A stretch of 64,000 bases of DNA from positions 82,642-146,641 of the forward strand of contig CANEXF010000004.1 in assembly GCA_947443645.1 (NCBI GenBank), given 5' to 3'. Shown here piece after piece: positions 32,943 through 42,101 of this stretch. The notes beneath the pieces were generated by a model, which saw only the letters and a program-made list of their open reading frames with translations, was not told the origin of the DNA and did not search any database. Each line of letters begins with the position of its first letter. The first letter of the stretch is position 1. The stretch comes from Comamonadaceae bacterium. GTDB lineage: Bacteria; Pseudomonadota; Gammaproteobacteria; Burkholderiales; Burkholderiaceae_C. The translations under genes and the position numbers were made by a program.

Positions 32943-33971
32943 ATGAATTCCCGTCGCCACTTTATCAATGTTTCAACCCTCACTGCTTTAGCCGTAGCGC
33001 TGGCAGGGTTAGCCGGCCTGGTCCAGGCCCAGCCGGCACCGGTGACCTTGCTCAATGTGTCCTACGACCCGACCCGGGAGCTGTATGTCGATTACAACGC
33101 CGCCTTCATCAAATACTGGAAAGCCAAAACCGGCCAGGATGTGAGCATCAAACAGTCGCATGGCGGCTCGGGCAAGCAGGCGCGGTCCATCATCGATGGT
33201 CTGGATGCCGACGTGGCCACGCTGGCTTTGGCGGGCGATACCGACGCGCTGGTCAAAAATGGCGCGTGGCTCTCGCCTGACTGGCAGAAAAAGCTGCCGC
33301 ACAACGCCTCGCCTTACACCTCGACCATTGTGCTGGTGGTGCGCCAGGGCAATCCCAAGGGCATCAAGGACTGGGATGACCTGGTCAAGACTGGTGTCAG
33401 CGTGATCACGCCCAACCCCAAGACCTCTGGTGGCGCGCGCTGGAATTACCTTGCAGCCTGGGAATTTGCCAAACGCAAGTACGGCGGTGATGCCAAAGCC
33501 AAGGATTTTGTTGCAAAACTCTACGGCAACGTGCCCGTGCTCGACACCGGTGCCCGTGGCTCCACCATCACGTTTGCGCAGCGCGCCCAGGGTGATGTGC
33601 TGATCGCCTGGGAAAACGAAGCCTATCTGCTGGAAAAGGAATTCGGCGCGAAGTTTGACGTGATCGTCCCGTCGCTGAGCATCCTGGCCGAACCGGCGGT
33701 GGCTGTGGTCGATAAAAACGTCGACAGAAAAGGCACGCGTGCCGTCGCCGAGGAATACCTGAAATACCTGTATTCGGAAGAAGGCCAGGACATCGCCGGC
33801 AAGAACTTCTACCGTCCTGCGGTTTCCGAGAAAGCCAAGGCCAAATACGCCAAGCAGTTCGCCAAGTTGAACCTGTTCACCATCGATCAGGCCTTTGGTG
33901 GCTGGACCAAGGCCGATAAGGAACACTTTGCCGATGGCGGATCGTTCGATCAGATTTACACAAAAAGGTAA
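32943..33971 (+). CDS. sbp: Sulfate/thiosulfate ABC substrate-binding protein
   Basis: The 342-residue periplasmic protein starts at ATG 32943 ([22 protein letters not shown]), with a signal peptide ending at VQAQ. The mature part carries the sulfate-binding family motifs [63 protein letters not shown] and [18 protein letters not shown]. No transporter genes follow it; the cysTWA genes are 12 kb away with their own binding protein at 44604. It probably feeds the same transporter. Confidence 0.92.
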   Translation: MNSRRHFINVSTLTALAVALAGLAGLVQAQPAPVTLLNVSYDPTRELYVDYNAAFIKYWKAKTGQDVSIKQSHGGSGKQARSIIDGLDADVATLALAGDTDALVKNGAWLSPDWQKKLPHNASPYTSTIVLVVRQGNPKGIKDWDDLVKTGVSVITPNPKTSGGARWNYLAAWEFAKRKYGGDAKAKDFVAKLYGNVPVLDTGARGSTITFAQRAQGDVLIAWENEAYLLEKEFGAKFDVIVPSLSILAEPAVAVVDKNVDRKGTRAVAEEYLKYLYSEEGQDIAGKNFYRPAVSEKAKAKYAKQFAKLNLFTIDQAFGGWTKADKEHFADGGSFDQIYTKR

Positions 33972-34236
33972 CTCGCCACTTGCTGCGGTCAGTTGCGGCC
34001 TGGATCAGCAATGCCCGCTCACTCTGAGCTGCCATCTGATGCGGCTAAAACCCTGCGTTCCGCGTTTGGGGTAAAATATAACCCTAGGCCACGGTAGACT
34101 TGCACCAGTAGCTACATATTTTATAGCATCCGGAGCTTGCCAAGCATAGCTTGAGTCGTGCCGGCAGGCGCCCCGGAGCAGTATGGTCTGATCCGTCGGT
34201 GCTTGTATTTGGGGAAGAAACCCCCAGATTTTGTTC

Positions 34237-34614
34237 ATGAACGCTACCAAACCCAAGTCTTCCAAGACCAACCTGACGGTGACCCACGTGCTGGCCGAAC
34301 TTCTTGAGCGGCTGGAGCGCAGTGTGGAGCCGGTAGGTCCCGAGCAGTACCGCTCTGTGGTGCTGCATCTTGTCAACGAATTCGGCGATGTCGAGCCTGG
34401 TCCCGACCTGCGCGCCTTGCTGGATGCCCACCCGGCGGCCGCTGAACTGTATGAAAACATCAATTACCAGTACGCGGGGCTGTGCCGCTCCGCGCTGGAC
34501 GCGTCGCTGACTGCAGAGCGGCAGGCAAAACAGGCCATCTCTCACGCGATGAGTCAGGGCCGAAACCAATCCACCATCCAACCCAAGGAAGATCCAAAAA
34601 ATGGCAAGAGCTGA
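34237..34614 (+). CDS. Conserved small protein of unknown function, 125 aa
   Basis: The ATG at 34237 (MNATKPKSSKTNLTVTHVL) is preferred over a TTG six bases earlier. The product is hydrophilic and predicted mostly helical (LAELLERLERSVEPVGPEQYRSVVLHLVNEFGDV...AELYENINYQYAGLCRSALDASLTAERQAKQA). No motif is recognised. It overlaps the next gene by 14 bases and probably forms an operon with the two small genes after it. Confidence 0.65.
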   Translation: MNATKPKSSKTNLTVTHVLAELLERLERSVEPVGPEQYRSVVLHLVNEFGDVEPGPDLRALLDAHPAAAELYENINYQYAGLCRSALDASLTAERQAKQAISHAMSQGRNQSTIQPKEDPKNGKS

Positions 34615-34849
34615 CGCAAAAACCGCCGTACTCGCTGATGGCCTGCGCTACAAGTCCAAGGTGTCGGGTTCTCCGTTTGCCGCAACCACCTCGTTTGGTG
34701 CGGCCACCATGTCCTGCTTCATGTGCGGCAAGCACCGCGCCCGCTCCCTGATGGGAACGCGCAAGGTTCTGGGAAAATCGCAGGCGGTGTGTTCGCCGTC
34801 GTGCAAGGCGCTTGATGAAGCGCTTTTGAACGCTGCAGCTGGCGGTTAA
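34601..34849 (+). CDS. Small protein with cysteine pairs, 82 aa
   Basis: The protein contains CFMCGKHRAR and, 20 or so residues later, CSPSCKALDEALL: two Cys-x2/3-Cys pairs that could bind one zinc ion. The pattern resembles small zinc-ribbon or treble-clef proteins but I recognise no named family. It overlaps the upstream gene by 14 bases and is followed after 3 bases by the DUF6172 gene. Confidence 0.65.
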   Translation: MARADAKTAVLADGLRYKSKVSGSPFAATTSFGAATMSCFMCGKHRARSLMGTRKVLGKSQAVCSPSCKALDEALLNAAAGG

Positions 34850-34852
34850 ACG

Positions 34853-35182
34853 GTGCGCAAAACCTATCTCCTGACGATCGAAGGCAAGAACCGCGATCGG
34901 CTGCTGGACGCCAGCAAACACGATATTCGCAAATACGTCAAACGTGAACGCAACCGGGTGCTGCCCGAAGGCGTTGATTTTTGGGACTTTGACTGCAAGT
35001 TCGGCACCAGCGAAAGCACGGCTGCCGTGGTTCACTTCGCGACCCTGACGGGTTTGATCGACACACTGGCCGCCGAAGGTGGCGAGCAGTTCTACGTGGA
35101 AATCGTTGCCAAACACGGCCACCGAACGGCCAGGCCGCTTGCCGCGGTGTCACAAGAAGAGTTTGACGCCGACGCTGAATAA
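34853..35182 (+). CDS. DUF6172-like small protein
   Basis: The 109-residue protein starts with GTG at 34853, 3 bases after the preceding stop. It has the sequence pattern I associate with DUF6172: RKTYLLTIEGKNRDRLLDASKHDIRKYVKRERNRVLPEGVDFWDFDCKFG and FYVEIVAKHGHRTARP. The function is unknown. It is the last gene of a three-gene unit and is followed by a bidirectional terminator shared with rhlE. Confidence 0.72.
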   Translation: MRKTYLLTIEGKNRDRLLDASKHDIRKYVKRERNRVLPEGVDFWDFDCKFGTSESTAAVVHFATLTGLIDTLAAEGGEQFYVEIVAKHGHRTARPLAAVSQEEFDADAE

Positions 35183-35195
35183 GCCGGCTTGAATT

Positions 35196-35214
35196 AAAGC
35201 GCCCTAGGCGCTTT
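35196..35214. terminator. Bidirectional terminator between DUF6172 gene and rhlE
   Basis: A perfect 8-bp stem (aaagcgcc / ggcgcttt) with loop cta, flanked by AT-rich sequence on both sides. It follows the DUF6172 stop by 13 bases and overlaps the rhlE stop codon on the other strand. Confidence 0.7.
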
Positions 35215-36487
35215 CTTGCTTGCCCGCAGCAGCTTCCCGCAGCTTGTCCTTCTTGCTTGGGCGCTTGCCCTTGATGCCGCCATTGGCGGTGGCCTCACCG
35301 GCCGGGTTCAAGGTCGCAATGGCCGCCTCGGTCGGCTCAAAGCCTGCCACCTGCTCGCGCGGCACCAGCATATGGTGGCGCTTTTCAATCAGCTTGAAAT
35401 GCGCCTGGGTAGCCGCAGTGATAAAACTGATCGCCACGCCGCTTTCACCGGCACGCCCGGTGCGACCAATGCGGTGGGTGTAGTCAACCGCCGAGCGCGG
35501 CAAATCATAATTCACGACCACCGGCAATTGCGCGATGTCTATGCCGCGGGCCGCCACGTCCGTGGCGATCACCACCTGCAAGGCTTTGGCCTTGAAATCC
35601 TGCAACACCTGATGGCGCTTGCCCTGGCTCAGCTCACCATGAAAAGGCTCGGCCTCGATGTGGCATTTGCGCAGCTTGTCAGCGACGATTTCCGCGGCAT
35701 GCTTGGTCGCGACAAAGACCAACACACGGCTCCATTTCTCGGTCTGCACCAGGTGGCGCAGCAGCTGGGTTCGGCGGCTGGGGTCTACTTCAATCGCGCG
35801 CTGGGTGATGTCGGGCTCGCCCTCGGGCTCGGCGACGACTTCAACCCGCAAGGGCTCGTGCAGCATGCTTTGGGCCAGTGCTTCAATCGCAGGGGCAAAG
35901 GTGGCTGAAAAGAACAGGTTTTGCCGCTTGGGTGAAAGCATGGCCACGATGCGGTTCAGTTCTTCGCCAAAGCCCAGATCGAGCAGGCGGTCTGCCTCGT
36001 CTAGCACCAGCGTCTTGACCTGTGCGAGGCTCAAGGCATTGTGGTCCAGCAGGTCTATCAGTCGCCCCGGCGTGGCCACCACGATGTCCGCACCACCGCG
36101 CAGATTCATCATTTGCGGGTTGATGGACACGCCGCCAAACACCACCGCAACCTTCACGCGCTGCGGCAGGTATTTGGCCAGGCTGACAATGGCTTCGCCG
36201 ACCTGGGCTGCCAGTTCACGCGTGGGCACCAGAACCAGCCCGTGGACCTGGCGACGCGCGGCCGGCGGGCTGGTCTGTGCCTGGGCGATCTGCTGCAGCA
36301 TGGGTAAGGCAAACGCCGCTGTTTTTCCCGAGCCGGTCTGGGCTGAGCCGATCACATCTCGACCCTGCAAAATAGCCGGAATCGCCGCGGATTGAATGGC
36401 CGTGGGCGCGAGATAGCCTTTTTCGGCGATGGCGCGCAGCAGTGCCGGCAAGGTGGCGGGGGAAAAGCCCAGTGTGGAAAATGGCAT
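35204..36487 (-). CDS. rhlE: DEAD-box RNA helicase
   Basis: The 427-residue protein has the full set of DEAD motifs: Q-motif FSTLGFSPATLPALLRAIAEKGYLAPTAIQ, I AQTGSGKT, Ia PTRELAAQ, II DEAD (VLDEADRLLDLGF), III SAT (FFSATF), and helicase C motifs IATDVAARGIDIAQLPVVVNYDLP and HRIGRTGRAG. The basic tail (GIKGKRPSKKDKLREAAAG) is as in the RhlE group. Such helicases act in ribosome assembly and RNA decay. Promoter sequences should lie in 36488-36706. Confidence 0.92.
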   Translation of the reverse strand: MPFSTLGFSPATLPALLRAIAEKGYLAPTAIQSAAIPAILQGRDVIGSAQTGSGKTAAFALPMLQQIAQAQTSPPAARRQVHGLVLVPTRELAAQVGEAIVSLAKYLPQRVKVAVVFGGVSINPQMMNLRGGADIVVATPGRLIDLLDHNALSLAQVKTLVLDEADRLLDLGFGEELNRIVAMLSPKRQNLFFSATFAPAIEALAQSMLHEPLRVEVVAEPEGEPDITQRAIEVDPSRRTQLLRHLVQTEKWSRVLVFVATKHAAEIVADKLRKCHIEAEPFHGELSQGKRHQVLQDFKAKALQVVIATDVAARGIDIAQLPVVVNYDLPRSAVDYTHRIGRTGRAGESGVAISFITAATQAHFKLIEKRHHMLVPREQVAGFEPTEAAIATLNPAGEATANGGIKGKRPSKKDKLREAAAGKQESA

Positions 36488-36706
36488 GAATGGGGCTTGC
36501 TAGCTCGGGTACGTTGAGAGGGTTGGGGCGACACGGCGCGCGGCAGATGCTTTTTAGATGCGCGTTTTCGCGCGCAGACTCGATGATCTGTCGCGGTCAA
36601 TTTTAAGCCCATACCCCTGGCATGTGATTTGCCGGCAGGTCTGAGCCAGCTGGACTCTAAACTCATTGAATTAAAGCGCCTGTGAACAGGCGCGACTGGA
36701 GCGCGT

Positions 36707-37369
36707 TTGACCGCTGATCTTTTTGATGACTTGCCGCCAGTCCCGATGGCCAGACCCGATGTCGTGACTGTCGCTGCAGGCGTTTTTCTGCTGCGCGGCT
36801 TTGCGCGGGACCTTGATGTGGCTCTGCTGCAGGCGGTCGAGGAAGTGACGGCCATCTCGCCCCTGCGCCACTCGCTGACGCCCGGCGGTCAGGCCATGTC
36901 TTTGGCGATGAGCAACTGCGGCCCGCTAGGCTGGGTGTCCAGCCGTAGCGGCTACCGTTACGAAGCGCGAGACCCGATGACGGGCCAGCCTTGGCCGGCC
37001 ATGCCAGCATCGCTGTCGGATCTGGCGCTACGCGCCGCAGCGCAGGCCGGTTTCGCGCACTTCAGACCGGACGCCTGCCTGATCAACCAGTACGCGCCTG
37101 GCAGCAAACTTTCATTGCATCAGGACAAGGACGAGGCCGATTTTTCGCAGCCCATCGTCTCGGTGTCCTTGGGCTTGCCCGCGGTTTTTCTGCTCGGCAC
37201 GACGCAGCGGCGCGATCTTCCCCAACGTCTGCGGCTGATCCACGGTGACGTGCTGGTCTGGGGCGGCCCCGCACGATTGGCCTTCCACGGCGTGATGACG
37301 CTGTCCGACGGCGCGCATGCGCTGCTCGGACGTCGGCGCGTCAATCTGACCTTTCGCAAAGCCGCTTAG
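36707..37369 (+). CDS. alkB: Alpha-ketoglutarate-dependent DNA repair dioxygenase
   Basis: AlkB removes methyl groups from 1-methyladenine and 3-methylcytosine in DNA. The protein shows the N-terminal LFxD...AGVFLLRGFA pattern, SPLRHSLTPGGQAMSLAMSNCG, the iron-binding HxD (LSLHQDKDEADFSQPIVSVSLGLPAVF) and the later His/Arg block (LAFHGVMTLSDGAHALLGRRRVNLTFR). The TTG at 36707 is chosen because E. coli AlkB begins similarly with a DLF segment; ATG 36746 is an alternative. No LexA or Ada box is seen upstream. Confidence 0.92.
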   Translation: MTADLFDDLPPVPMARPDVVTVAAGVFLLRGFARDLDVALLQAVEEVTAISPLRHSLTPGGQAMSLAMSNCGPLGWVSSRSGYRYEARDPMTGQPWPAMPASLSDLALRAAAQAGFAHFRPDACLINQYAPGSKLSLHQDKDEADFSQPIVSVSLGLPAVFLLGTTQRRDLPQRLRLIHGDVLVWGGPARLAFHGVMTLSDGAHALLGRRRVNLTFRKAA

Positions 37370-37372
37370 TTG

Positions 37373-37430
37373 AAAAAACAGGCTGCAGCGCCCGCTGAAA
37401 GGGCGCTAGATGCTATTTAAAGAGTAGCAC
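37373..37430 (-). repeat. Short dispersed repeat downstream of alkB
   Basis: On the minus strand: gctactctttaaatagc, ctagcgccc, gggcgctgcagcc and a T-run. It shows the same order of blocks as the copies at 26299 and 52056. Its hairpin and T-run could act as a terminator. Confidence 0.6.
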
Positions 37431-37584
37431 GCATAAGCAAAGCAGAAAACAATTGTTGCCAAGAAGCGGCACTGCCGCGACACTCGCTGCCTATGAATTT
37501 AATCCACGCTCTCTCGAGGCGGGCAAAAAAGCCTTGTTCATGTTTCCTGCCGCAGCACGGCTGGCCACGACCGACTGCGGCCGC

Positions 37585-38445
37585 ATGAGCGCTGAACAGA
37601 ACACCCATGGCGTCGATTCTGCAGGTCAAGCGCCAAGTCCCGGCCATGTACTCCAAGCCAGTGCACTGACACTCAGCTACGGCGCCGGCAAGCCGGTTTT
37701 CTCAGACGTCTCGCTGCACATCGGGCAACAGGAAATTGTTTGCCTGCTGGGCGGCAGTGGCTGTGGAAAGTCAAGCCTGCTGAGGGTGCTCGGTTGCCTG
37801 GAAAACAGCGACAAGGTGCAGACCAGCGGCGACTTGCAGTTTCTTGGGCAGGCCTTGAGCGAGCCCCATCCTCGGACTGCACTGGTATTTCAGCAGCCAA
37901 GTTTGTTGCCCTGGCTGGACGCGGCAAAAAACGTCGGCTTTGGACTCGATTTTGCAAGTCAGCCCAAGATCGACGCACAGTCTTCTTCGCAGCGCGTTCA
38001 GGACGCGCTGTCTGCGGTCGGCCTGGACGGGCAGGGTGGGCTCTATCCGTCAGAGCTTTCCGGCGGCATGGCGCAGCGCGTGGCACTGGCCCGTGCGCTG
38101 GTGCGCGAGCCCATGCTGCTGCTGGCCGATGAGCCCTTTTCTGCGCTCGACGCCATCACGCGCGCCGAGATGCAGGAGCTGCTGGTCGATCTGGTGCACC
38201 GCTGGAAGACCGCCGCGCTGCTGGTAACCCACGATATTGATGAAGCCATTCTGGTCGGTGACCGCATCCTGCTGATGGGCGGCAAGCCGGGACAAATCGT
38301 GCGCGAATGGCGCGTGAACATTCCCCGCCCGCGTGAAGCTGACCCGGTTGCCGTGACCGCGCTGCGTCTGGACATCCTCACGGCGCTGCACAGCGTGCGT
38401 CACGGCCTGGCGCCGCAGGCTGAGGCGCTGAATTTTTCTATCTGA
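37585..38445 (+). CDS. ABC transporter ATP-binding protein, nitrate/sulfonate/taurine type
   Basis: The ATPase has Walker A LLGGSGCGKSSLLR, Q-loop VFQQPSLLPWLDAAKNVGFGL, signature ELSGGMAQRVALARALV, Walker B LLLADEPFSALD and LLVTHDIDEAILVGDRI. The frame is open upstream; ATG 37585 (MSAEQNTHGVDSAG) gives 286 residues, and ATG 37540 is also possible. It is followed after 19 bases by the Tat-type binding protein and then a permease, forming a complete importer for an anion such as nitrate, sulfonate or cyanate. The position between sulfur genes favours a sulfur compound, weakly. Confidence 0.86.
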   Translation: MSAEQNTHGVDSAGQAPSPGHVLQASALTLSYGAGKPVFSDVSLHIGQQEIVCLLGGSGCGKSSLLRVLGCLENSDKVQTSGDLQFLGQALSEPHPRTALVFQQPSLLPWLDAAKNVGFGLDFASQPKIDAQSSSQRVQDALSAVGLDGQGGLYPSELSGGMAQRVALARALVREPMLLLADEPFSALDAITRAEMQELLVDLVHRWKTAALLVTHDIDEAILVGDRILLMGGKPGQIVREWRVNIPRPREADPVAVTALRLDILTALHSVRHGLAPQAEALNFSI

Positions 38446-38464
38446 ATCCCGAAAGTTATTTGTA

Positions 38465-39718
38465 ATGAACAAGAGCTCAACTTCCTTGGCCGCTTCCGGC
38501 ACTGTGCATGTCTGCGCCTCATCGGCGTGCGACTGCGGCCTGACGCGGCGCGACATGTTGCGCCTGACCGCGCTGGCCGGCGCCAGTGTTGCCGCGCAGC
38601 TGCTGAGGGCCGCAGACGCGCGTGCCCAGGCTTTCAAGGGCGATGACCAGCCTGTGAAAATTGGCTACCTGCCCATCACCGATGCCACGCCTTTGCTGGT
38701 GGCACACGGCCGCGGCCTGTTTGACAAGGAAGGCCTGCGCGCCGAAACACCACGCATGTTCCGCACCTGGGCTCAAATTGTTGAGGCCTTTGTCTCCGGC
38801 CAGGTCAATGTGATCCATCTGCTCATGCCGGCGACCTTGTGGGTGCGCTATGGCGCGAAATTCCCGTCCAAGGTGGTGGCCTGGAACCATGTCAACGGCT
38901 CAGCCCTGACGGTTGATCCGGCCATCAACAGTGTTGCAGAGCTGGGCGGGCGCACGGTGGCCGTGCCTTTTTGGTATTCGATCCACAACATCTTGCTGCA
39001 GCAAATGCTGCGCACCGAAGGTTTGACGGCCGTGACGCGCGCGCGCGGTGCGACCCTTGGGCCCAAGGAGGTCAACCTGGTGGTGTTGCCACCGGCCGAG
39101 ATGGTGTCGGCGCTGGCGGGTAAATCAATTGCCGGTTTTATTGTTGCCGAGCCCTTCAATGCCGCAGCCGAGGTGGCCGGTATCGGCAAGGTGCTGCGCT
39201 TTTCCGGCGATCTCTGGAAGGACCATGCATGCTGCGTGACCTTTTTGGCCGAGCGCGACATCGTTGAGCGGCCGGAGTGGGCCCAGCGCGTGACCAATGC
39301 CATCGTCAACGCCCAACTCTGGGCGCGCAACAACCAGCTGCAGACCGTGCAGCTGCTGGCCAACAGCGGTGAACATCGCTACACGCCGCATAGCCAGCAG
39401 GTACTGGCAAAAGTTCTTGCTAGTACCGACTACGCCAGCTACGAGGCCAGCGGTGTCGTCCGTCACAAAGGCTGGCAACAGCGCCGCATCGACTTCCAGC
39501 CCTATCCCTATGCCTCTTACACAGAGCAACTGGTGCGGGCGATCAAGACCACGGCGGTTGAGGGCGACACGCGTTTTCTGCAGGCGCTCGAACCCAGCTT
39601 TGTCGCGGGTGATATGGTGGACGAGCGCTTTGTGCGCAAGGCCATCAATGCCGTCGGCGGTCCCCAGGCCTTTGGCGCGCCGGCCGATTTCAAGCGCCGC
39701 GAAGTCGTGCTGGGCTGA
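38465..39718 (+). CDS. ABC substrate-binding protein, nitrate/sulfonate type, Tat-exported
   Basis: The 417-residue protein has an unusual leader: a Cys-rich segment (VCASSACDCGL) followed by the twin-arginine motif TRRDMLRLTALAGAS (RR at 28-29) and a cleavage site near ARAQA (56). The mature part is an NrtA/CmpA-like fold: VKIGYLPITDATPLLVAHGRGLFDKEGL, LLMPATLWVRYGAKFPSKVV, AGFIVAEPFNAAAEVAGIGKVL. The ligand is not evident. It lies between its ATPase and permease genes. Confidence 0.85.
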   Translation: MNKSSTSLAASGTVHVCASSACDCGLTRRDMLRLTALAGASVAAQLLRAADARAQAFKGDDQPVKIGYLPITDATPLLVAHGRGLFDKEGLRAETPRMFRTWAQIVEAFVSGQVNVIHLLMPATLWVRYGAKFPSKVVAWNHVNGSALTVDPAINSVAELGGRTVAVPFWYSIHNILLQQMLRTEGLTAVTRARGATLGPKEVNLVVLPPAEMVSALAGKSIAGFIVAEPFNAAAEVAGIGKVLRFSGDLWKDHACCVTFLAERDIVERPEWAQRVTNAIVNAQLWARNNQLQTVQLLANSGEHRYTPHSQQVLAKVLASTDYASYEASGVVRHKGWQQRRIDFQPYPYASYTEQLVRAIKTTAVEGDTRFLQALEPSFVAGDMVDERFVRKAINAVGGPQAFGAPADFKRREVVLG

Positions 39719-39721
39719 CCC

Positions 39722-40471
39722 GTGGCAGCTCGTCGCGCTCTACTTCCCCTGATGGGCCTGTTGCTGATACTGGGCCTGTGGTCGATTGGCAGCATGCTGC
39801 TGATGCGTCGCACGCCGGTGGCTGCCGCTTTTGCGCCCATGCCTTCGCTGACCGCCTTGTGGCAGCTGCTGACCGGTGCGGACATCTGGCTGCACACGGT
39901 GCTGAGCTTGCAGCGCGTTGGCGTTGGCCTGCTGCTGGGCATCGTGTTTGGTGTGCCGCTGGGCATACTGACCGGCTTGTCGCGTGGTTTTTCACAAGCC
40001 AGCACACCGGTCTTCCAGTTTCTGCGCATGATCTCTCCGCTGTCGTGGATGCCGATTGCCGTGATGGTCCTGGGTGTGGGCGATGCGCCTGTGTATTTTC
40101 TGCTGGCGTTTGCAGCGGTCTGGCCGATCTTGCTCAGCACGGCTGCAGGTGTGGCCCAGATTGACAAGAATTGGCTGCTGCTGGCACGCAGTCTGTCCGC
40201 CACGCGGCGCGAAACCGTGCTGCGCGTGATCGTGCCGGGCATCACGGCGCACATCCTGACCGGCGTTCGGCTGGCCATAGGCATTATCTGGATAGTGCTG
40301 GTGCCCGCAGAGATGCTGGGCGTGTCTGCGGGTCTGGGCTACTTCATTCTTGACACGCGGGACCGGCTGGCCTATTCGGAGCTGATGGCCGTGATCGTGC
40401 TGATTGGCGCATTGGGCTACTTGCTGGACCATCTGGCGCGCTGGCTGCACGCGCGCTGGCTGCACGCCTGA
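39722..40471 (+). CDS. ABC transporter permease, nitrate/sulfonate type
   Basis: The 249-residue membrane protein starts with GTG 3 bases after the binding-protein stop. It has six or so membrane segments and the EAA loop (IDKNWLLLARSLSATRRETVLRVIVPGITAHILTGVRLAIG) of the SsuC/NrtB/TauC group. It is the channel of the three-gene importer. The C-terminus repeats HARWLHA twice, an oddity of the last codons. Confidence 0.87.
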   Translation: MAARRALLPLMGLLLILGLWSIGSMLLMRRTPVAAAFAPMPSLTALWQLLTGADIWLHTVLSLQRVGVGLLLGIVFGVPLGILTGLSRGFSQASTPVFQFLRMISPLSWMPIAVMVLGVGDAPVYFLLAFAAVWPILLSTAAGVAQIDKNWLLLARSLSATRRETVLRVIVPGITAHILTGVRLAIGIIWIVLVPAEMLGVSAGLGYFILDTRDRLAYSELMAVIVLIGALGYLLDHLARWLHARWLHA

Positions 40472-40617
40472 CGCGACAAGACCGCGGGGGCCGTGCTGTA
40501 CGCGGCCTGTAGGGCAGACTTTCGGGGCAGCGTTAAAGCGCGCTTGCTGCCTGGGTCCTGCAGGTTCAGAATGAGCCTTCCACGGTCTGCTCCGGTCTTT
40601 TTTTAAAAGGGGTTTTT

Positions 40618-41166
40618 ATGAGCCAGATAAAAATTGCTGTCATCGTCGGCAGCCTTCGCAAGGAGTCTTTCAATGACAAGCTCGCCAAGGCGCTGGAAAA
40701 GCTGTTTCCCGCAGACTTCAGCCTGAGTCATGTGCGCATTGATGACTTGCCGCTTTACAACCAGGACGATGATGGCCATCCGAGCGCGCAGGTCACTCGC
40801 CTGAAAAGCGAGATCAAGGCCGCTCAGGGCCTGCTGTTTTTCACGCCTGAATACAACCGCTCGATTCCCGGCGTGCTGAAAAACGCGATTGACCATGCGT
40901 CGCGGCCTTACGGCCAGAGCGCCTGGGACGGCAGGCCCGCAGGCGTGATCGGTGCATCGGTCGGCCCCATAGGCACGGCGCTGGCCCAGCAGCACCTGCG
41001 CAACATCCTGGCGTATCTGAATGTGCCCACGCTGGGTCAGCCCGAAGCCTTTATTCACAACAAGGAGGGGCTGTATGACGCGAACGGCGCTATTGGTGAA
41101 GCCAGCCTGAAGTTTTTGCAGAGCTGGGTTGATGCTTATGTGCAATGGGTCAAAAAACACCTCTGA
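40618..41166 (+). CDS. NADPH-dependent FMN reductase / quinone reductase (ChrR/SsuE-like)
   Basis: The 182-residue flavodoxin-fold protein shows the FMN-phosphate loop IVGSLRKESFNDKLA, FFTPEYNRSIPGVLKNAIDHASRP and GVIGASVGPIGTALAQQHLRNILAYL, typical of NADPH-dependent FMN reductases. It may reduce FMN, quinones or chromate. A purine-rich aaaagggg lies 6 bases before the ATG. It stands alone, ended by a bidirectional terminator, 146 bases after the ABC importer. Confidence 0.87.
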   Translation: MSQIKIAVIVGSLRKESFNDKLAKALEKLFPADFSLSHVRIDDLPLYNQDDDGHPSAQVTRLKSEIKAAQGLLFFTPEYNRSIPGVLKNAIDHASRPYGQSAWDGRPAGVIGASVGPIGTALAQQHLRNILAYLNVPTLGQPEAFIHNKEGLYDANGAIGEASLKFLQSWVDAYVQWVKKHL

Positions 41167-41202
41167 GCCCAAATCGATGTTCCTGTCTGAATGACGCCCA
41201 TG

Positions 41203-41229
41203 AAAAAGCCCGCTACAGCGGGCTTTTTT
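41203..41229. terminator. Bidirectional Rho-independent terminator
   Basis: An inverted repeat (aaaaagcccgct / agcgggctttttt) with loop aca lies between the convergent FMN reductase and azoR genes. A-runs and T-runs on both sides let it work in both directions. Confidence 0.85.
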
Positions 41230-41254
41230 CTTAACTGGCGCCAGGCGCCCAGCT

Positions 41255-41905
41255 TCAGGCGGCCAGGCTGGCTTTGGCCTGGTTGGCCGCGTCCTGGGTA
41301 TGGGCTGCGATTTCAAGGTTTGCGGCGCTCAAGGCTGCTGCCTTGGCCGCGTCGCCCATGGCCAGACCTTCGGCGCGCACGATGCGCACGTCGGTGATGC
41401 CCAGAAAGCCGAACACCGTCTTGAGGTAGCTTTCCTGGTGTTCCATGGCGTTGCCCGCATCGCTGGTGGAATAAGCGCCACCGCGGGTTGAGGCCACGAT
41501 CACCGTTTTGCCGGTAGCCAGGCCGACGGGACCCTTGTCGGTGTAGCTGAAGGTGCGGCCGACCTGCGCGATGCGGTCAATCCAGGCCTTGAGCTGGCTG
41601 GGGATGGAGAAGTTGTAGAGCGGTGCGCCAATAACGATCACGTCGGAGGCCAGCAATTGCGACACCAGGGCCTCGGACACTGCATTTTCGCGCTGCTGGA
41701 CTGCGCTCAACTCGGCTCCGGCAGGCAGGCGAAAACCGAGCGACTCGGCCGACAGGTGGTTGGGGGTGTCGACGGCGAGATCGAGGTAGCTGACTTCAGT
41801 GTCAGGCTTGGCCGCGCGCCATGAGGCGACGATTTGTGCCGTGAGTTGGCGGGAGACCGAGTTGCCACCCAGGATGCTGGAGTCGATGTGAAGAAGCTTG
41901 CTCAT
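41255..41905 (-). CDS. azoR: FMN-dependent NADH-azoreductase
   Basis: The frame is open further upstream, but homology begins at ATG 41905 ([22 protein letters not shown]), giving 216 residues, the usual AzoR length. The flavodoxin-like fold shows [15 protein letters not shown] at the FMN phosphate, [38 protein letters not shown] and [10 protein letters not shown]. It reduces azo bonds and quinones with NADH. It is divergent from a LysR-type regulator gene, which probably controls it. Confidence 0.92.
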   Translation of the reverse strand: MSKLLHIDSSILGGNSVSRQLTAQIVASWRAAKPDTEVSYLDLAVDTPNHLSAESLGFRLPAGAELSAVQQRENAVSEALVSQLLASDVIVIGAPLYNFSIPSQLKAWIDRIAQVGRTFSYTDKGPVGLATGKTVIVASTRGGAYSTSDAGNAMEHQESYLKTVFGFLGITDVRIVRAEGLAMGDAAKAAALSAANLEIAAHTQDAANQAKASLAA

Positions 41906-42101
41906 GGTGAATACCTTGGAGTAGTGGGTTAAAAAAACAGAGAGGGGGTGTTTTGGCGGCCAGCAGCGTGAAGCGCACGAACCGAGACAAAACCCGAGCT
42001 TCGATTGTGGCAATGAGTCGATTGTTTGATAAGCTCGCAAATTTGAGATTGATTGTCCTGAATATAGGACGATGAAGCGCGCAAACCCATGGAGTAGATT
42101 G

